DNA of 64,000 nt from the NCBI GenBank assembly GCA_017961625.1, contig JAGCWY010000064.1:1-64000 (forward strand). Direction: 5' to 3'. The translations under genes were made by a program, and so were the position numbers. Positions 49,664-59,625 of the stretch are shown here, one piece after another. The DNA comes from Ruminococcus sp. (lineage in GTDB: Bacteria > Bacillota > Clostridia > Oscillospirales > Ruminococcaceae). The notes under the pieces were generated by a model. The model had not been told where the DNA came from. It did no database searches and saw only the letters and a program-made list of their open reading frames with translations. How positions within the stretch are numbered: the first letter of the stretch is position 1; each line of letters starts with the position of its first letter.

Positions 49664-51086
49664 AGATCACATCTCCGATCATGATATCGCGTTCAAGCTT
49701 TTCCTTTGTAGTGTCCTTGTTTATAACTACGAGCTCTATGCCCATGATACGTGCGAAATCCCTTACAGTCTCATCGGATATATCATAAGAGAGCACTGTA
49801 TGATGAGCTCCGCCTGCGATTATCCAGCATTCAAGTCCTTCAAGGAAGGAAGGTGCAGGTCTCCACATAGTTCTTGCAACAGGGAGATTGGGCATTGTCT
49901 GGAAGGGCTTCTCACACTCTACGTCCTGCTGGATAAGTCTGAATCTGCCGCCGATGTCTATAAGCGACAGTGCCTTTGCAGAACCTGCTCTGCCCTCGAA
50001 TACTATTCTTGCAGGAGCGTCCTTTCCGCCTATTCCGAGAGGATGTACCTCTATACGCGGTCTGCCTGCCGCAATTGACGGGCAAACCTCAAGCATATGC
50101 GAGCCGAGTATGAGCTCGTGCTTGTAATCGTAGGTATAATCCTCCATGAATGAGGTGTTTCCGTCGGGATACATAGCCTTGACGATAGCTGTCATACCGG
50201 CTGTTTTCCAGTCGCCCTCAGCGCCGAAGCCGTAGCCCTTGTGCATAAGATGCTGTGTTGCAAGTCCGGGAAGCTGCTTCATGCCGTGAAGATCCTCAAA
50301 TGTATTTGAGAAAGCCTTTGCTCCCTCGCGTACAAGTATCTTCTCAATAGCTATCTCCTCACGAGCCTGATATCTTATAGTATCCTCGTCAGCCTTATCG
50401 TAATCGTAAAGCTCGGCATACTCCTTGACCAGTGCGTCTATCTCAGAATCTGTTACAGCGTTCATTATCTCAACAAGGTCGCCTACAGCAAAGGTGTTGA
50501 CCTGCCAGCCAAGCCTGAGCTGTGCTTCGATCTTGTCGCCCTCTGTTACTGCTACCTCTCGCATATTATCGCCGAAACGAACGATCTTCAGGCTGCGGCT
50601 GAACATTACTCCGACTGCTGCACGCTGCCACTCAGCGATCTTTGCCTGTACCTCAGGATCCTGCCAGTGTCCTGCAACTACAGCTCTCGGCATACGCAGA
50701 CGAGCCCCAATGAAACCATGCTCCCTGTCGCCGTGCGCCGACTGGTGGAGATTCATGTAATCCATGTCGATAGCTTCATTGGGTATAGTCTCGTTGAACT
50801 GCGTGTGAAAGTGAAGCCAAGGCTTTTGTAAGATTGCAAGTCCGTTTATCCACATTTTGGAAGGCGAGAAGGTATGGCAGAAGGTTATGATTCCTGCACA
50901 CTCCCCGTCATAGTTTGCTTCTCTGATGATCTTTTCTATCTCGGATTCCGTCTTTACCGTGAGCTTATACTCAACAGGGAAAGGAAGCTTGAGTCCGTCA
51001 ACTATCTTTTTTGAGTCCTCCTCTACCTTACGGAGAGTTTCCTCGCCGTACAGGAACTGTGAACCCGTAATAAACCAAAACTTCAT
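49653..51086 (-). CDS. araA: L-arabinose isomerase
   Basis: 477 residues. Isomerises L-arabinose to L-ribulose. Typical start FWFITGSQFLYGEETL, LHFHTQFNETIP (about 96-107), HEDLHGM-like FEDLHGMKQLPGLATQHLMHKGYGFGAEGDWK (shown as motif about 270-300) and C-terminal GGAHHTVLSYD. Catalytic Glu and His residues of the family are present. Confidence 0.96.
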   Translation of the reverse strand: MKFWFITGSQFLYGEETLRKVEEDSKKIVDGLKLPFPVEYKLTVKTESEIEKIIREANYDGECAGIITFCHTFSPSKMWINGLAILQKPWLHFHTQFNETIPNEAIDMDYMNLHQSAHGDREHGFIGARLRMPRAVVAGHWQDPEVQAKIAEWQRAAVGVMFSRSLKIVRFGDNMREVAVTEGDKIEAQLRLGWQVNTFAVGDLVEIMNAVTDSEIDALVKEYAELYDYDKADEDTIRYQAREEIAIEKILVREGAKAFSNTFEDLHGMKQLPGLATQHLMHKGYGFGAEGDWKTAGMTAIVKAMYPDGNTSFMEDYTYDYKHELILGSHMLEVCPSIAAGRPRIEVHPLGIGGKDAPARIVFEGRAGSAKALSLIDIGGRFRLIQQDVECEKPFQTMPNLPVARTMWRPAPSFLEGLECWIIAGGAHHTVLSYDISDETVRDFARIMGIELVVINKDTTKEKLERDIMIGDVIYGR

Positions 51087-51105
51087 ACTGTATCTGTCCT
51101 TTCTG

Positions 51106-52692
51106 TTATTCGGCAGCCGCAGCTCTTACAGCTGAAAGCCCCGAGAGATATTTTTTCATATAAGAGCTGATGCCGTCAATATCTTCCTTTTTCGGAGATA
51201 CGGTACTGCCCTTCATATCTGCGAATACTTTTCCGTTAAGGTAATCCACCAGCGTTTCACCGCTGCCCCTGCTCACCATATATGCGGCAAGAAGGGCTAT
51301 GCCCCATGCGCCGCCTTCTCCTGCGGTCTGCATCAGCGTAACATCTGCGCCAAGTGCAGCCGCAAGGAAGTTCTGGCTTGGGAAAGGCGTTTTGAAAAAT
51401 CCGCCGTGTGCAAAGATGCGTTCAAGCTTAACGTGCTCCTGCTCGGTAAGTATATCCATGCCTGCCTTCAGAGAAGCAACGCAGGAATATACAAGGCTCC
51501 TTGCAAGATTCCTTATATTGAAATCCGAATCGGGACTGCGCATGAGCAGCGGTCTTCCGTCCTTTATACCTGTAACAGGCTCGCCTGCATAATAATTGTA
51601 GGAAATTATACCGTCACAGTCCGGGTCGCCGGCTGCTGCAAGAGAATAAAGCATATCGTACAACTTTCCCTTTGGCATATCCACGCCTGCTTCCCTGAGC
51701 AGACTGCCGAACATACCGAACCATGCATCGAGGTCGGAGGTGCAGCTGTTGCAGTGTACCATAGCCACAGGAGCTCCGCAGGGAGTTGTTACTATATCTA
51801 TCTCGCGGTGTACCGAAGAGAGGTTATCTTCAAGCACTATCATTGAGAATATTGACGTTCCCGCCGAAACATTTCCGGTTCGCGGAGTAATGCTGTTTGT
51901 GGCTGCCATGCCAGTCTGTGCGTCGCCTTCAGGCGGGCAGAATGGTACTCCTGCACCGAATGTGCCTGTAGGATCAAGGAGCCTTGCTCCCTCAGCCGTA
52001 AGCCTTCCTGCACATTCTCCTGCTGGAACAATCTTTGGAAGCAGCTCCGACACCTCAGAGCGTAGCTCTGTTCCTGCTGCGAGCTCGTCAAATTTTGCGA
52101 GCATAGCTGCGTCGTAATCGCATGCCGCAGGGTCTATCGGGAATATTCCAGAAGCATCTCCTGCGCCGATGACCTTTTCACCCGTGAGGATATAGTGTAC
52201 ATAGCCTGCAAGAGTAGTCATAAACGCAAGCCTGCCAATATGGGGCTCGTTGTTCAGAACAGCCTGATAAAGGTGTGCTATACTCCAGCGCTGAGGTATA
52301 TTGAACTCAAATGCTTCTGTAAGCCTGTCAGCTGCTTCCTCAGTCATAGTATTGCGCCATGTCCTAAACGGAACGAGCTGTTGGTCGTTTTCATCGAATA
52401 CGAGATATCCGTGCATCATAGCTGATATACCCATACCGGCCGCCTTTTCGAGCTTCACACTGTATTTGGTCTCAACGTTTTTCATAAGGTCGGCAAAGCA
52501 GTCCTGTAACCCGGCTCTGACGCTTTCAAGTGAATATGTCCATACTCCGTCAGTCAACTCGTTCTGCCAGTCGTGAACTCCTGCCGCAAGCGGCGCATGG
52601 TCCTCACCGATAAGGACAGCCTTGATACGAGTCGAACCAAACTCGATACCTATAACCGCTTTTCCGTTTTTTATCTGTTCTGCACCGCTCAT
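51106..52692 (-). CDS. araB: FGGY-family carbohydrate kinase, probable L-ribulokinase
   Basis: 528 residues. GIEFGSTRIKAVLIGEDH is the N-terminal phosphate-binding motif of FGGY kinases; the FGGY second signature region FAHGGFFKTPFPSQNFLAAALGADV follows near 430. It sits between the transporter genes and araA, so it presumably phosphorylates L-ribulose. The sequence is less like classical E. coli AraB, and xylulokinase-like activity cannot be excluded. Overlaps the permease stop by 4 nt. Confidence 0.87.
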   Translation of the reverse strand: MSGAEQIKNGKAVIGIEFGSTRIKAVLIGEDHAPLAAGVHDWQNELTDGVWTYSLESVRAGLQDCFADLMKNVETKYSVKLEKAAGMGISAMMHGYLVFDENDQQLVPFRTWRNTMTEEAADRLTEAFEFNIPQRWSIAHLYQAVLNNEPHIGRLAFMTTLAGYVHYILTGEKVIGAGDASGIFPIDPAACDYDAAMLAKFDELAAGTELRSEVSELLPKIVPAGECAGRLTAEGARLLDPTGTFGAGVPFCPPEGDAQTGMAATNSITPRTGNVSAGTSIFSMIVLEDNLSSVHREIDIVTTPCGAPVAMVHCNSCTSDLDAWFGMFGSLLREAGVDMPKGKLYDMLYSLAAAGDPDCDGIISYNYYAGEPVTGIKDGRPLLMRSPDSDFNIRNLARSLVYSCVASLKAGMDILTEQEHVKLERIFAHGGFFKTPFPSQNFLAAALGADVTLMQTAGEGGAWGIALLAAYMVSRGSGETLVDYLNGKVFADMKGSTVSPKKEDIDGISSYMKKYLSGLSAVRAAAAE

Positions 52693-53780
52693 GTTTTAAC
52701 TCCTTTTGCTTCTGCAGTCTTTGCCGCTGAAAGGTTTGCCTTCTTGCGGCGGGCAATGATTATACTCTGAACGACGAGGAATATACAAAGCATAGAAGCG
52801 TTTGTGATACCCGTCCACCATGCCTGGTAAAGACCTGCTGATGATACGATATTCTGAATGAGAGCAAGTGAAAGTACGCCGAATAATGTACCTATTATGT
52901 TTCCGACGCCTCCCGTAAGCATTGTTCCGCCGATTATCGACGACGCTATAGCGTTCATCTCAGCTCCCGAAGCATTCGATGCTGAACCGCAGCCTACGTG
53001 CATAAAATAAACAAATCCACCAATTCCGCCTAAGATGCCGCACATAAGATATGCAAGGAATGTCGATCTCTTTACATTTATTCCAAGCATAAGTGCGCTC
53101 TGCTTATTGCCGCCAACAGCATAAAAGCTTCTTCCTGTCTTTGTCCATTTCAAGAAAAGGAATAGCGCGGCAACTATGATAAGTGCGATTACAACGCCGA
53201 TCTCTATATAAGCGTCTATATAATCGCCTCTTTTGTTAACTGATCCCATACCTGGGATGATTATCCTTGTCTCCTTGAGCTTTACGAATGCTTCGTTCTG
53301 AACATTGAATGGTGCCGTATTGACGATCGTTGTCATACCTCTTGCAAAAAACATTCCTGCAAGCGTTACTATAAACGGCTGTATGTCAAGATAAGCTACA
53401 AGCAGACCCTGTACAAGTCCGAAAGCAAGTCCGATACCTAATGATATCATTATTGCTCCGAAAACGCTGCCGCCGTGCATATCAAGGTAAACGGCTGAAC
53501 ACATACTCACAAGTGCTGTCAGTCCACCAAGTGATATATCGATACCGCCTGTTATCATAACGAGAGTCATTCCGCAGGCAAGTATTATAAGTGCGGCATT
53601 TGCATTAAGAATATTGAAAAAAGTCTGTGCTTTTAGGAATCCGGCACCAAATCCGAATATCGCAAATACGTACATCAGTATAAATACGATGATAGTAATG
53701 GACATGAGGAGATTGGAATCCGATAATCCTCCTATAAGGCTCCGGCGTTTTTTTCCGGAAGTCATATCCTTCTGCGGCAT
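52689..53780 (-). CDS. Sugar ABC transporter permease (YjfF-like)
   Basis: 363 residues, BPD_transp_2 family: ALIILACGMTLVMITGGIDISLGG (motif at about 55-78) and AEMNAIASSIIGGTMLTGG. Second permease of the pair; with the other permease resembles YtfT/YjfF. Likely forms the channel for arabinose or its oligomer. Confidence 0.9.
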   Translation of the reverse strand: MPQKDMTSGKKRRSLIGGLSDSNLLMSITIIVFILMYVFAIFGFGAGFLKAQTFFNILNANAALIILACGMTLVMITGGIDISLGGLTALVSMCSAVYLDMHGGSVFGAIMISLGIGLAFGLVQGLLVAYLDIQPFIVTLAGMFFARGMTTIVNTAPFNVQNEAFVKLKETRIIIPGMGSVNKRGDYIDAYIEIGVVIALIIVAALFLFLKWTKTGRSFYAVGGNKQSALMLGINVKRSTFLAYLMCGILGGIGGFVYFMHVGCGSASNASGAEMNAIASSIIGGTMLTGGVGNIIGTLFGVLSLALIQNIVSSAGLYQAWWTGITNASMLCIFLVVQSIIIARRKKANLSAAKTAEAKGVKT

Positions 53781-53810
53781 ATATTATTCCTCCATTCCAC
53801 GTCCGCGTTA

Positions 53811-54908
53811 TCAGCCCTTGCTCTCAACCTTGGCAGGAGCATGCAGCTTCTTGAAAACAGCTGCTATCTTTTCTCTTACTATCGGTGCGCTCAGTACAAC
53901 AAGTACTATTACTACTACTGCCTTGTAAGCAGGAAGAGCGTCTGACTGCACCTGAAATTTGTAAAGCGTTGTGGTAAGGAACTGTATAACATAAGCTCCG
54001 AGTATCGACGCGGATATATTGAATTTACCGCCACTGAGTGAGTTTCCGCCAAGCGCTACCGCAAGGATAGCGTCCATTTCTATATCCTTTGCAACTACGG
54101 AATAGTTTATGGTAGAAAGTCTGCTAACCTTTATAAAGCCTGCCACAGCTACGCATAATCCGAGTATCACATAAGTCATGAACTTTATAAGGGCAGGATT
54201 CAGACCGTTTAGACGCGAGGTTTTTTCATTGATTCCGACCGACTGAACATAAAGCCCAAGGTTGGTGAATTTCAGAGCAAGCCATGTTGCTATGAAACAC
54301 AACACAGCAATAAAAAACGGAGTAGGAATCGGTATTCCCGGTATGTATCCGCCGAAGAAGGTAAACGTTCTGTCGCTTACTACTGGAAGCTCATTATTAT
54401 TTATCCATGCAGCTATGGAACGGCCTGCCGTAAAGAGTATCAGCGTTGCGACCATAGGCTGTATCTTGAATATAGAGACCAGCGCGCCGTTGAAGGCTCC
54501 GCATGCCATTGCCACAAGGCAGCTTACAAGGAAGGCAACTATTATAGGAGCTTGCAGTGTTTCAGGACGGGAATTTGTTCCGCACAGTACCCTGAGCACT
54601 ACACTTCCGCTTATAGCTATTGCCGCACCCACACTGATATCCTGTCCTCGAGAAGCGGCTGTTACCAGAGTCATTCCGATAGCAAGTATCGCAAGCTCAG
54701 AGCCGTAGTCGATTATAGTTATCAGGTTTCCAGAAAGTACAGGATCTCCGTCACTGTTATGCCCTAAAGTTATCTTGAAGAATGACGGATCAACGATAAA
54801 ATTGAATATTGCAAGTATCAGGAGTGCTGCGATCGGGATAAATATCTGATTTCCTATCATTGCCGACAAAAGCGTGCTTTTTCCTGCTTTTTTTGTCTTT
54901 GCTGTCAT
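53811..54908 (-). CDS. Sugar ABC transporter permease (YtfT-like)
   Basis: 365 residues of the same family: ELAILAIGMTLVTAASRGQDISVGA and DIEMDAILAVALGGNSLSGGKF. It overlaps the ATPase gene by 4 nt and precedes the other permease by 30 nt. Confidence 0.9.
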   Translation of the reverse strand: MTAKTKKAGKSTLLSAMIGNQIFIPIAALLILAIFNFIVDPSFFKITLGHNSDGDPVLSGNLITIIDYGSELAILAIGMTLVTAASRGQDISVGAAIAISGSVVLRVLCGTNSRPETLQAPIIVAFLVSCLVAMACGAFNGALVSIFKIQPMVATLILFTAGRSIAAWINNNELPVVSDRTFTFFGGYIPGIPIPTPFFIAVLCFIATWLALKFTNLGLYVQSVGINEKTSRLNGLNPALIKFMTYVILGLCVAVAGFIKVSRLSTINYSVVAKDIEMDAILAVALGGNSLSGGKFNISASILGAYVIQFLTTTLYKFQVQSDALPAYKAVVVIVLVVLSAPIVREKIAAVFKKLHAPAKVESKG

Positions 54909-56419
54909 TCCCGGTCACCTCCTGCGATAGTATTCATTATAGTATTCTGAGTAAGCTGATCGCCTGTGAGTTCGCCGACGAGCTTTCTGTCGCGCATAAC
55001 AAGCAGCCTTGAACAGGTCCTAAGCATCTCGTCGGTCTCCGAGGAGATAAAGGTTATGCTCATTCCTTCGGAAGCTAACTTGAGCACCAGCTTCTGTATA
55101 TCCACCTTAGTACCTACGTCTATACCGCGGGTAGGCTCGTCAAGAATGAGGTATTCCGGATTCGTAAGCAGCCAGCGTCCGAGAATGACCTTCTGCTGAT
55201 TTCCGCCGGAAAGGGACTTTATGGGAGTGTTAACCGAAGCAGTTTTTATATCGAGCAGCTTTATGTACTCCTCAGCAAATTTAACTGCTTCCGCCTTTGA
55301 GAAGGGCTTGAAGAATCCCTTTTTAACCTGCAATGCAAGTATGATATTGTCTTTTACCGAAAGATCTCCTACGATACCATCGCGCTTTCTGTCCTCGGGA
55401 AGATAGGCAATACCGTTCTTCATTGCGTCCATCGGCTTGTTTATCCTTACTTCCTTGCCTTTGACCTTTATTCTACCGCCGGTAACCTTATCAGCTCCGA
55501 ATATTGCTCTTACGCACTCGCTTCTGCCCGAGCCGAGAAGTCCCGTGAAGCCATTGACCTCTCCCTTGCGTATATTGAAATTGAAAGGCTTTATGCCCTC
55601 AGAGCTACATAGTCCTTCCGCTTCATATATGTATTCGTTCTTCTTGTCGGTGAAGGCAGGCACATCGTTCTTTATATCCGCCATATCGTCCAGTTCCTTA
55701 CCCAACATTTTCGAAACAAGCTGAACGCGGGGGAGTTTTTCAATCTCATACTCTCCAACAAGTTGGCCGTCGCGCAATACCGTGATCCTGTCGCAGACCT
55801 CATAAACCTGATCGAGGAAGTGAGTAACGAATATTATACCTACTCCCCTTTCCTTAAGCTGCTTCATAAGCTTGAAGAGCTTTGCCACCTCTGATTCGTC
55901 CAGTGAGGACGTTGGCTCGTCGAGTATGAGCACACTGCACTCCATATCCACGGCTCTTGCTATAGCTACCATCTGCTGCACGGCAATGGAGCAGCTTGCA
56001 AGTTGCTGTGTCGGCTTTACTGCGATTTCCAGCGAATCAAGAAGTTCGCCGGCTTTCTTGTTCATATTTCTCCAGCTAACCAGCCTACCCTTTCCTCTGC
56101 CGAGGAATATATTTTCAGCAACTGACAGATTAGGACAGAGAGATATCTCCTGATATACGGTGCTTATTCCTGCATTCTGCGCTTCCTGCGGAGAGTGTAT
56201 CTGTACGGGGCCACTGTGTCCCTTGATGAAGATGTCTCCGCCGTCCTTTACATATACGCCCGTCAGCACCTTTATAAGAGTGGATTTACCAGCGCCGTTT
56301 TCGCCCATAAGCGCATGTATCTCACCCTCGCGAAGCGTAAAATCCACATTTCTCAGAGCCTTTACTCCAGGGAACGATTTATATATCCCGCGCATCTCCA
56401 GCAATGATTTTTCCTGCAT
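54905..56419 (-). CDS. Sugar ABC transporter ATPase, tandem nucleotide-binding domains
   Basis: About 504 residues with two ABC domains: first Walker A GENGAGKSTLIKVL and Walker B VLILDEPTSSLDESE; second with GLLGSGRSECVRAIFG, LSGGNQQKVILGRWLL and LILDEPTRGIDVGT. The YtfR/RbsA/MglA type. Start at 56419 for AGGAGG upstream. A strong hairpin separates it from the binding-protein gene. Confidence 0.94.
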   Translation of the reverse strand: MQEKSLLEMRGIYKSFPGVKALRNVDFTLREGEIHALMGENGAGKSTLIKVLTGVYVKDGGDIFIKGHSGPVQIHSPQEAQNAGISTVYQEISLCPNLSVAENIFLGRGKGRLVSWRNMNKKAGELLDSLEIAVKPTQQLASCSIAVQQMVAIARAVDMECSVLILDEPTSSLDESEVAKLFKLMKQLKERGVGIIFVTHFLDQVYEVCDRITVLRDGQLVGEYEIEKLPRVQLVSKMLGKELDDMADIKNDVPAFTDKKNEYIYEAEGLCSSEGIKPFNFNIRKGEVNGFTGLLGSGRSECVRAIFGADKVTGGRIKVKGKEVRINKPMDAMKNGIAYLPEDRKRDGIVGDLSVKDNIILALQVKKGFFKPFSKAEAVKFAEEYIKLLDIKTASVNTPIKSLSGGNQQKVILGRWLLTNPEYLILDEPTRGIDVGTKVDIQKLVLKLASEGMSITFISSETDEMLRTCSRLLVMRDRKLVGELTGDQLTQNTIMNTIAGGDRE

Positions 56420-56486
56420 TGCTTTTCCTCCTAAGTGAGTTTCATACTTATCCGCACATATCCGATACGGACAAGCTTCCAAAATT

Positions 56487-56527
56487 AGTGCGGTGACATA
56501 GAGCATTCATGAATGCGTCACCGCACT
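56487..56527 (-). terminator. Intercistronic stem-loop between binding-protein and ATPase genes
   Basis: 11-bp perfect outer stem AGTGCGGTGAC/GTCACCGCACT with an inner GCATTC/GAATGC stem. No T-run, so it probably stabilises the upstream mRNA and gives excess binding protein. Confidence 0.75.
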
Positions 56528-56561
56528 TAATTATATTATTCAGTGTCCTGTAAACACTCTA

Positions 56562-57605
56562 TTATATACCGTACTGATTTACGTCCTCGTCGGTAATGGT
56601 TTTTGCATCAAAGCCCTTTTCATCCATGATAATAGTCTTCTGAGAGAGGGTCTCACCTTTTTCGAGCTTATCAATGATGTCAAGTATATAAGAAGACTGG
56701 AAAGGGTTGCACTGTCCGTCGTAGTTCCAGTTGCCCTTCTTGAGCTCCTCAAGCGCCCATTTATTGCAGTCGAAGCCTATTACGACCACATCTTTGTCAA
56801 CGCCGTGCGAGATATTTGCTTTGTCAAGTGCAATAACTGCGCCCTTTGCCATATCGTCATTCTCAGCGTAGATAACATTAAACTCCTTGTTTGAATCTAT
56901 AACAGACTGAACAATCTGCTGTGCCTTCTCAGCGTTCCATTCAGCTGTCTGCTGTGTAACGATGTTCCATCCGAGCTCCTTGGCAGTTGATTCAAGGGCA
57001 CCTGAACGTCCTTTCTGAGCAGCAGTGCCCATTACTCCCTGAATATGGATGATATCGTAAGATTTGAGATTCTGGGACTTGAGCCAGTCAACAGCCTTCT
57101 CTCCCTCCTTGTCCATATCGGAAACGATAGAAGCTGCATAGAGGCTCTCGTCAGCATCGATGGTACGATCAAAGAGAATAACCTTTACGCCTGCTGCCTG
57201 TGCGTCCTTAAGAACAGAATCCCAGCCTGCTGTATCAGCTGCCGAAAGAAGGAGGTAATCAACCTCGTCCTGTATGTACTTCTGAGCCGCATTGATCTGC
57301 TCTTCATTTTTTAGGCTATAGGAGAAACGCGCGTCGAATCCATTTTCCTTTGTGAATGCCGCCTTAAGATCTCTGTCGTTAGCTGTACGATAGCCCGACT
57401 CATTTGGGTCGTTATTGATAATGCCGACCGTGATAAGTGACTTTGATGAATCGCCGTCGTTCTTTGCAGTATCGGCTTTTGTTGTTTGTTCAGAATTTGA
57501 GGAGCTGCCTGAATTGGACGAGCTGCCTGTGTCTCCGCAGCTTACGAACATTGCTCCACAGAGAAGTGAACTTGCTGCCATTGCAAAAACCTTTTTCATT
57601 TTCAT
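56562..57605 (-). CDS. Sugar-binding lipoprotein of the ABC transporter (YtfQ-like)
   Basis: About 347 residues. Lipobox LLCGAMFVSCGDTG, then a Ser/Asn-rich linker and a type-I periplasmic-binding fold: VGIINNDPNESGYRTANDRD and DYLLLSAADTAGWDSVL. YtfQ and AraF-like proteins share this. Start ATG at 57605. Two AraR-like operators lie at its promoter. Confidence 0.92.
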   Translation of the reverse strand: MKMKKVFAMAASSLLCGAMFVSCGDTGSSSNSGSSSNSEQTTKADTAKNDGDSSKSLITVGIINNDPNESGYRTANDRDLKAAFTKENGFDARFSYSLKNEEQINAAQKYIQDEVDYLLLSAADTAGWDSVLKDAQAAGVKVILFDRTIDADESLYAASIVSDMDKEGEKAVDWLKSQNLKSYDIIHIQGVMGTAAQKGRSGALESTAKELGWNIVTQQTAEWNAEKAQQIVQSVIDSNKEFNVIYAENDDMAKGAVIALDKANISHGVDKDVVVIGFDCNKWALEELKKGNWNYDGQCNPFQSSYILDIIDKLEKGETLSQKTIIMDEKGFDAKTITDEDVNQYGI

Positions 57606-57656
57606 AATCAAAATTCCTCCATCCGAATTTATTACGATATTAACGTCCCTGCCGTT

Positions 57657-57694
57657 AACTTGTACTTACATTATAATCAATTTGTACTTACATT
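57657..57694. promoter_or_regulatory. Two AraR-like operators at the arabinose transporter promoter
   Basis: AACTTGTACTTACATT (57657-57672) and AATTTGTACTTACATT (57679-57694), 22 bp apart. The minus-strand -10 TATAAT (57670-57675) lies between and overlaps the first. These resemble the AraR box ATTTGTACGTACAAAT. Confidence 0.75.
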
Positions 57695-57741
57695 GATACC
57701 GAAAATATTACACTAAATGTTTATTTTTTTTGGCTTATACA

Positions 57742-57757
57742 AACTTGTATACAATTT
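57742..57757. promoter_or_regulatory. AraR-like operator in the end of the AraC-like gene
   Basis: AACTTGTATACAATTT, near-palindromic, 70-85 bp upstream of the tandem sites; possibly a looping partner. Covers the AraC-like stop codon. Confidence 0.6.
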
Positions 57758-58448
57758 ACGGACAAACATTGGCACTGTTCTGGAACTGTCTTGGAGTCTG
57801 CCCCGTATACTTCTTGAAGATCTGGCTGAAGTACCTATAATCGCGGAATCCAACATCGTAAGCCACCTCGTAGATCATCTTTGAGGTGCAGCATAGGAGC
57901 TCCCTTGCATGGGCTATCCTTGCAACCGATATGTACTCCGAAAGATTTTGTCCGTACTCTTTTTTGAACTGTGCGCTGAGGTATGACGGACTGAGTCCTA
58001 CAGCTTCAGCAACAACAAGCAGTGAAAGCTCGTCGTTCATGTAATTCTTGTCGATGTAGTCCCTAGCCTTTGCGACAATGCTTCTGCCGCTCTCTTTTGC
58101 CGATTCTATACGCCATCTGATACAGTCCTGAACTATCTTATGCAGGAATTTCATAGTATCGTCAGCCGTCATGAGGTCGGATCCTATATCGTCAGCAGTG
58201 CCGAAATGCTCGAAGAACTTCTCGTTGCTTATGCCTATCTTTCGAGCAAATGTGTGAGCTGCCACATAGATGTCCATACAAACATAAAGCCTTATCATAA
58301 GTGATCTTATCCTTGTATATTCGACCTCGTTGAGTATAGAATCCAGCGTATCATCGCAGCTTTCGAGATTTCCGCTCTGAAGGAGCTCCTCGATCTTCTT
58401 GATGTCAAGACGTTTAACGTCCTGCACCGTCTCTTTTTTATCATTCAT
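57756..58448 (-). CDS. AraC-family regulator without N-terminal receiver
   Basis: 230 residues: an N-terminal part of ~110 residues with RSLMIRLYVCMDIYVAAHTFARKIGI, similar to the middle portion of YesN-type response regulators, then the C-terminal AraC domain with VVAEAVGLSPSYLSAQFKKEYGQ and YEVAYDVGFRDYRYFSQIFKKYTG. There is no receiver domain. An AraR-like box lies upstream at 58486. Probably a second regulator of the arabinose genes. Confidence 0.8.
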   Translation of the reverse strand: MNDKKETVQDVKRLDIKKIEELLQSGNLESCDDTLDSILNEVEYTRIRSLMIRLYVCMDIYVAAHTFARKIGISNEKFFEHFGTADDIGSDLMTADDTMKFLHKIVQDCIRWRIESAKESGRSIVAKARDYIDKNYMNDELSLLVVAEAVGLSPSYLSAQFKKEYGQNLSEYISVARIAHARELLCCTSKMIYEVAYDVGFRDYRYFSQIFKKYTGQTPRQFQNSANVCP

Positions 58449-58485
58449 GATCAGTACCCCTTTGTTCTCTTCTTCTCTTTATAAA

Positions 58486-58501
58486 AATTTGTATTTACAT
58501 A
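58486..58501. promoter_or_regulatory. AraR-like operator upstream of the AraC-like gene
   Basis: AATTTGTATTTACATA, 38 bp upstream of the start codon and just after the araR stop. Confidence 0.6.
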
Positions 58502-58503
58502 TT

Positions 58504-59586
58504 TCAGAGCATTTTTACAGATTCGCGTATTTTGAGCTCCGGTGTAAATATGATGTCGCCTTCATCATAAGAAAAGGAGCTTATTCTGTCTATAAGCTTC
58601 TCAGCAACAGCTTCTCCGAGTCTGCGCTTTGGGTGAGATACCGATGTAAGCGGGACGTCGCAAATAGAAGCATATTTTGAATCGTCAATACCTACTACAG
58701 ACAATTCACCCGGAACACTTATATCATGTTCCTTACAGAACTGCAGGAGCTTTACAGCTATATTGTCGTTATAACACACTACAGCTGTGGTTTCACCAAG
58801 AAGCTCAAGGAGTCTGTTCTTGCCTGAGGTAAATACGGAATTCTTGTCAGATGTGGCAAACCACAGAACGTTATCTTCCGCATTTCTCAGTCCATGGGCT
58901 ATGCAACTTTTCGTGAAGCCGCAGTACCTCTTGTGCCCTTGTATATCGTCAAGTGCGAATATACCTGCTATCTTTCTGTGACCGCAGTCAAATATATAAT
59001 CAGCTGCGACTCTTCCGGCAGCCTCGTCGTCCATAGCAACGCAGGGATAATCGGACCACGGATACTTTGCATTGAAGAATACGACTGGTATATTTTTACG
59101 CCTGAGCTCGTCATAGAGCTCCATATTCGGATTAGGAAGAGCACTTTTTGAGGGCTCTACTATCAATCCCTGAACGCCTCCGGAGATCATGCTCTGAAGA
59201 GCCTGCTGCTCCTCTGCCACCTTATTATGAGTAATTGCAAGCTGCATCGAAAAGCCCGAATCATTAAGCACACTCTCGATACCCGTTACGATCTGAGGGA
59301 AAATATAATCTGTGAAATAAGTAGATATAACACCAATATTTTTTGTCTGTACATTGGATAAGGGCTGTACGAATCCAGATGAAACGAAGGCTCCGCTTCC
59401 TCTTACTCGGCTGATAACATTATCGTTTTCAAGGCACATGAGTGCCTGTCTTACGGTCTGTCTGCTCACGCCGTGTATCTCGCACAACTCCTTTTCCGTA
59501 AGGAACCGGTCCTTTGGCTTAAGCCCCTTTGAAGAAATATAGTTCTTTGCCCACTCAACGATTGTCAAATATTTATAGTCTTCCAT
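58504..59586 (-). CDS. araR: AraR: GntR-type DNA-binding domain fused to LacI-type ligand domain
   Basis: About 360 residues from the ATG at 59586. The N-terminal winged helix (LTIVEWAKNYISSKGLKPKDRFLTEKELCEIHGVSRQTVRQAL region, residues 5-50) is GntR type. The rest is a LacI/PBP1 sensor (GVISTYFTDYIFPQIVTGIES, VVGIDDSKYASICDVPLTSV). This fusion is the AraR architecture that releases DNA on binding L-arabinose. AraR boxes flank its own promoter, so it is autoregulated. Confidence 0.9.
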   Translation of the reverse strand: MEDYKYLTIVEWAKNYISSKGLKPKDRFLTEKELCEIHGVSRQTVRQALMCLENDNVISRVRGSGAFVSSGFVQPLSNVQTKNIGVISTYFTDYIFPQIVTGIESVLNDSGFSMQLAITHNKVAEEQQALQSMISGGVQGLIVEPSKSALPNPNMELYDELRRKNIPVVFFNAKYPWSDYPCVAMDDEAAGRVAADYIFDCGHRKIAGIFALDDIQGHKRYCGFTKSCIAHGLRNAEDNVLWFATSDKNSVFTSGKNRLLELLGETTAVVCYNDNIAVKLLQFCKEHDISVPGELSVVGIDDSKYASICDVPLTSVSHPKRRLGEAVAEKLIDRISSFSYDEGDIIFTPELKIRESVKML

Positions 59587-59625
59587 AATACCCTCCATGA
59601 CCGATGCTGCATCGCATTTTTCTTC

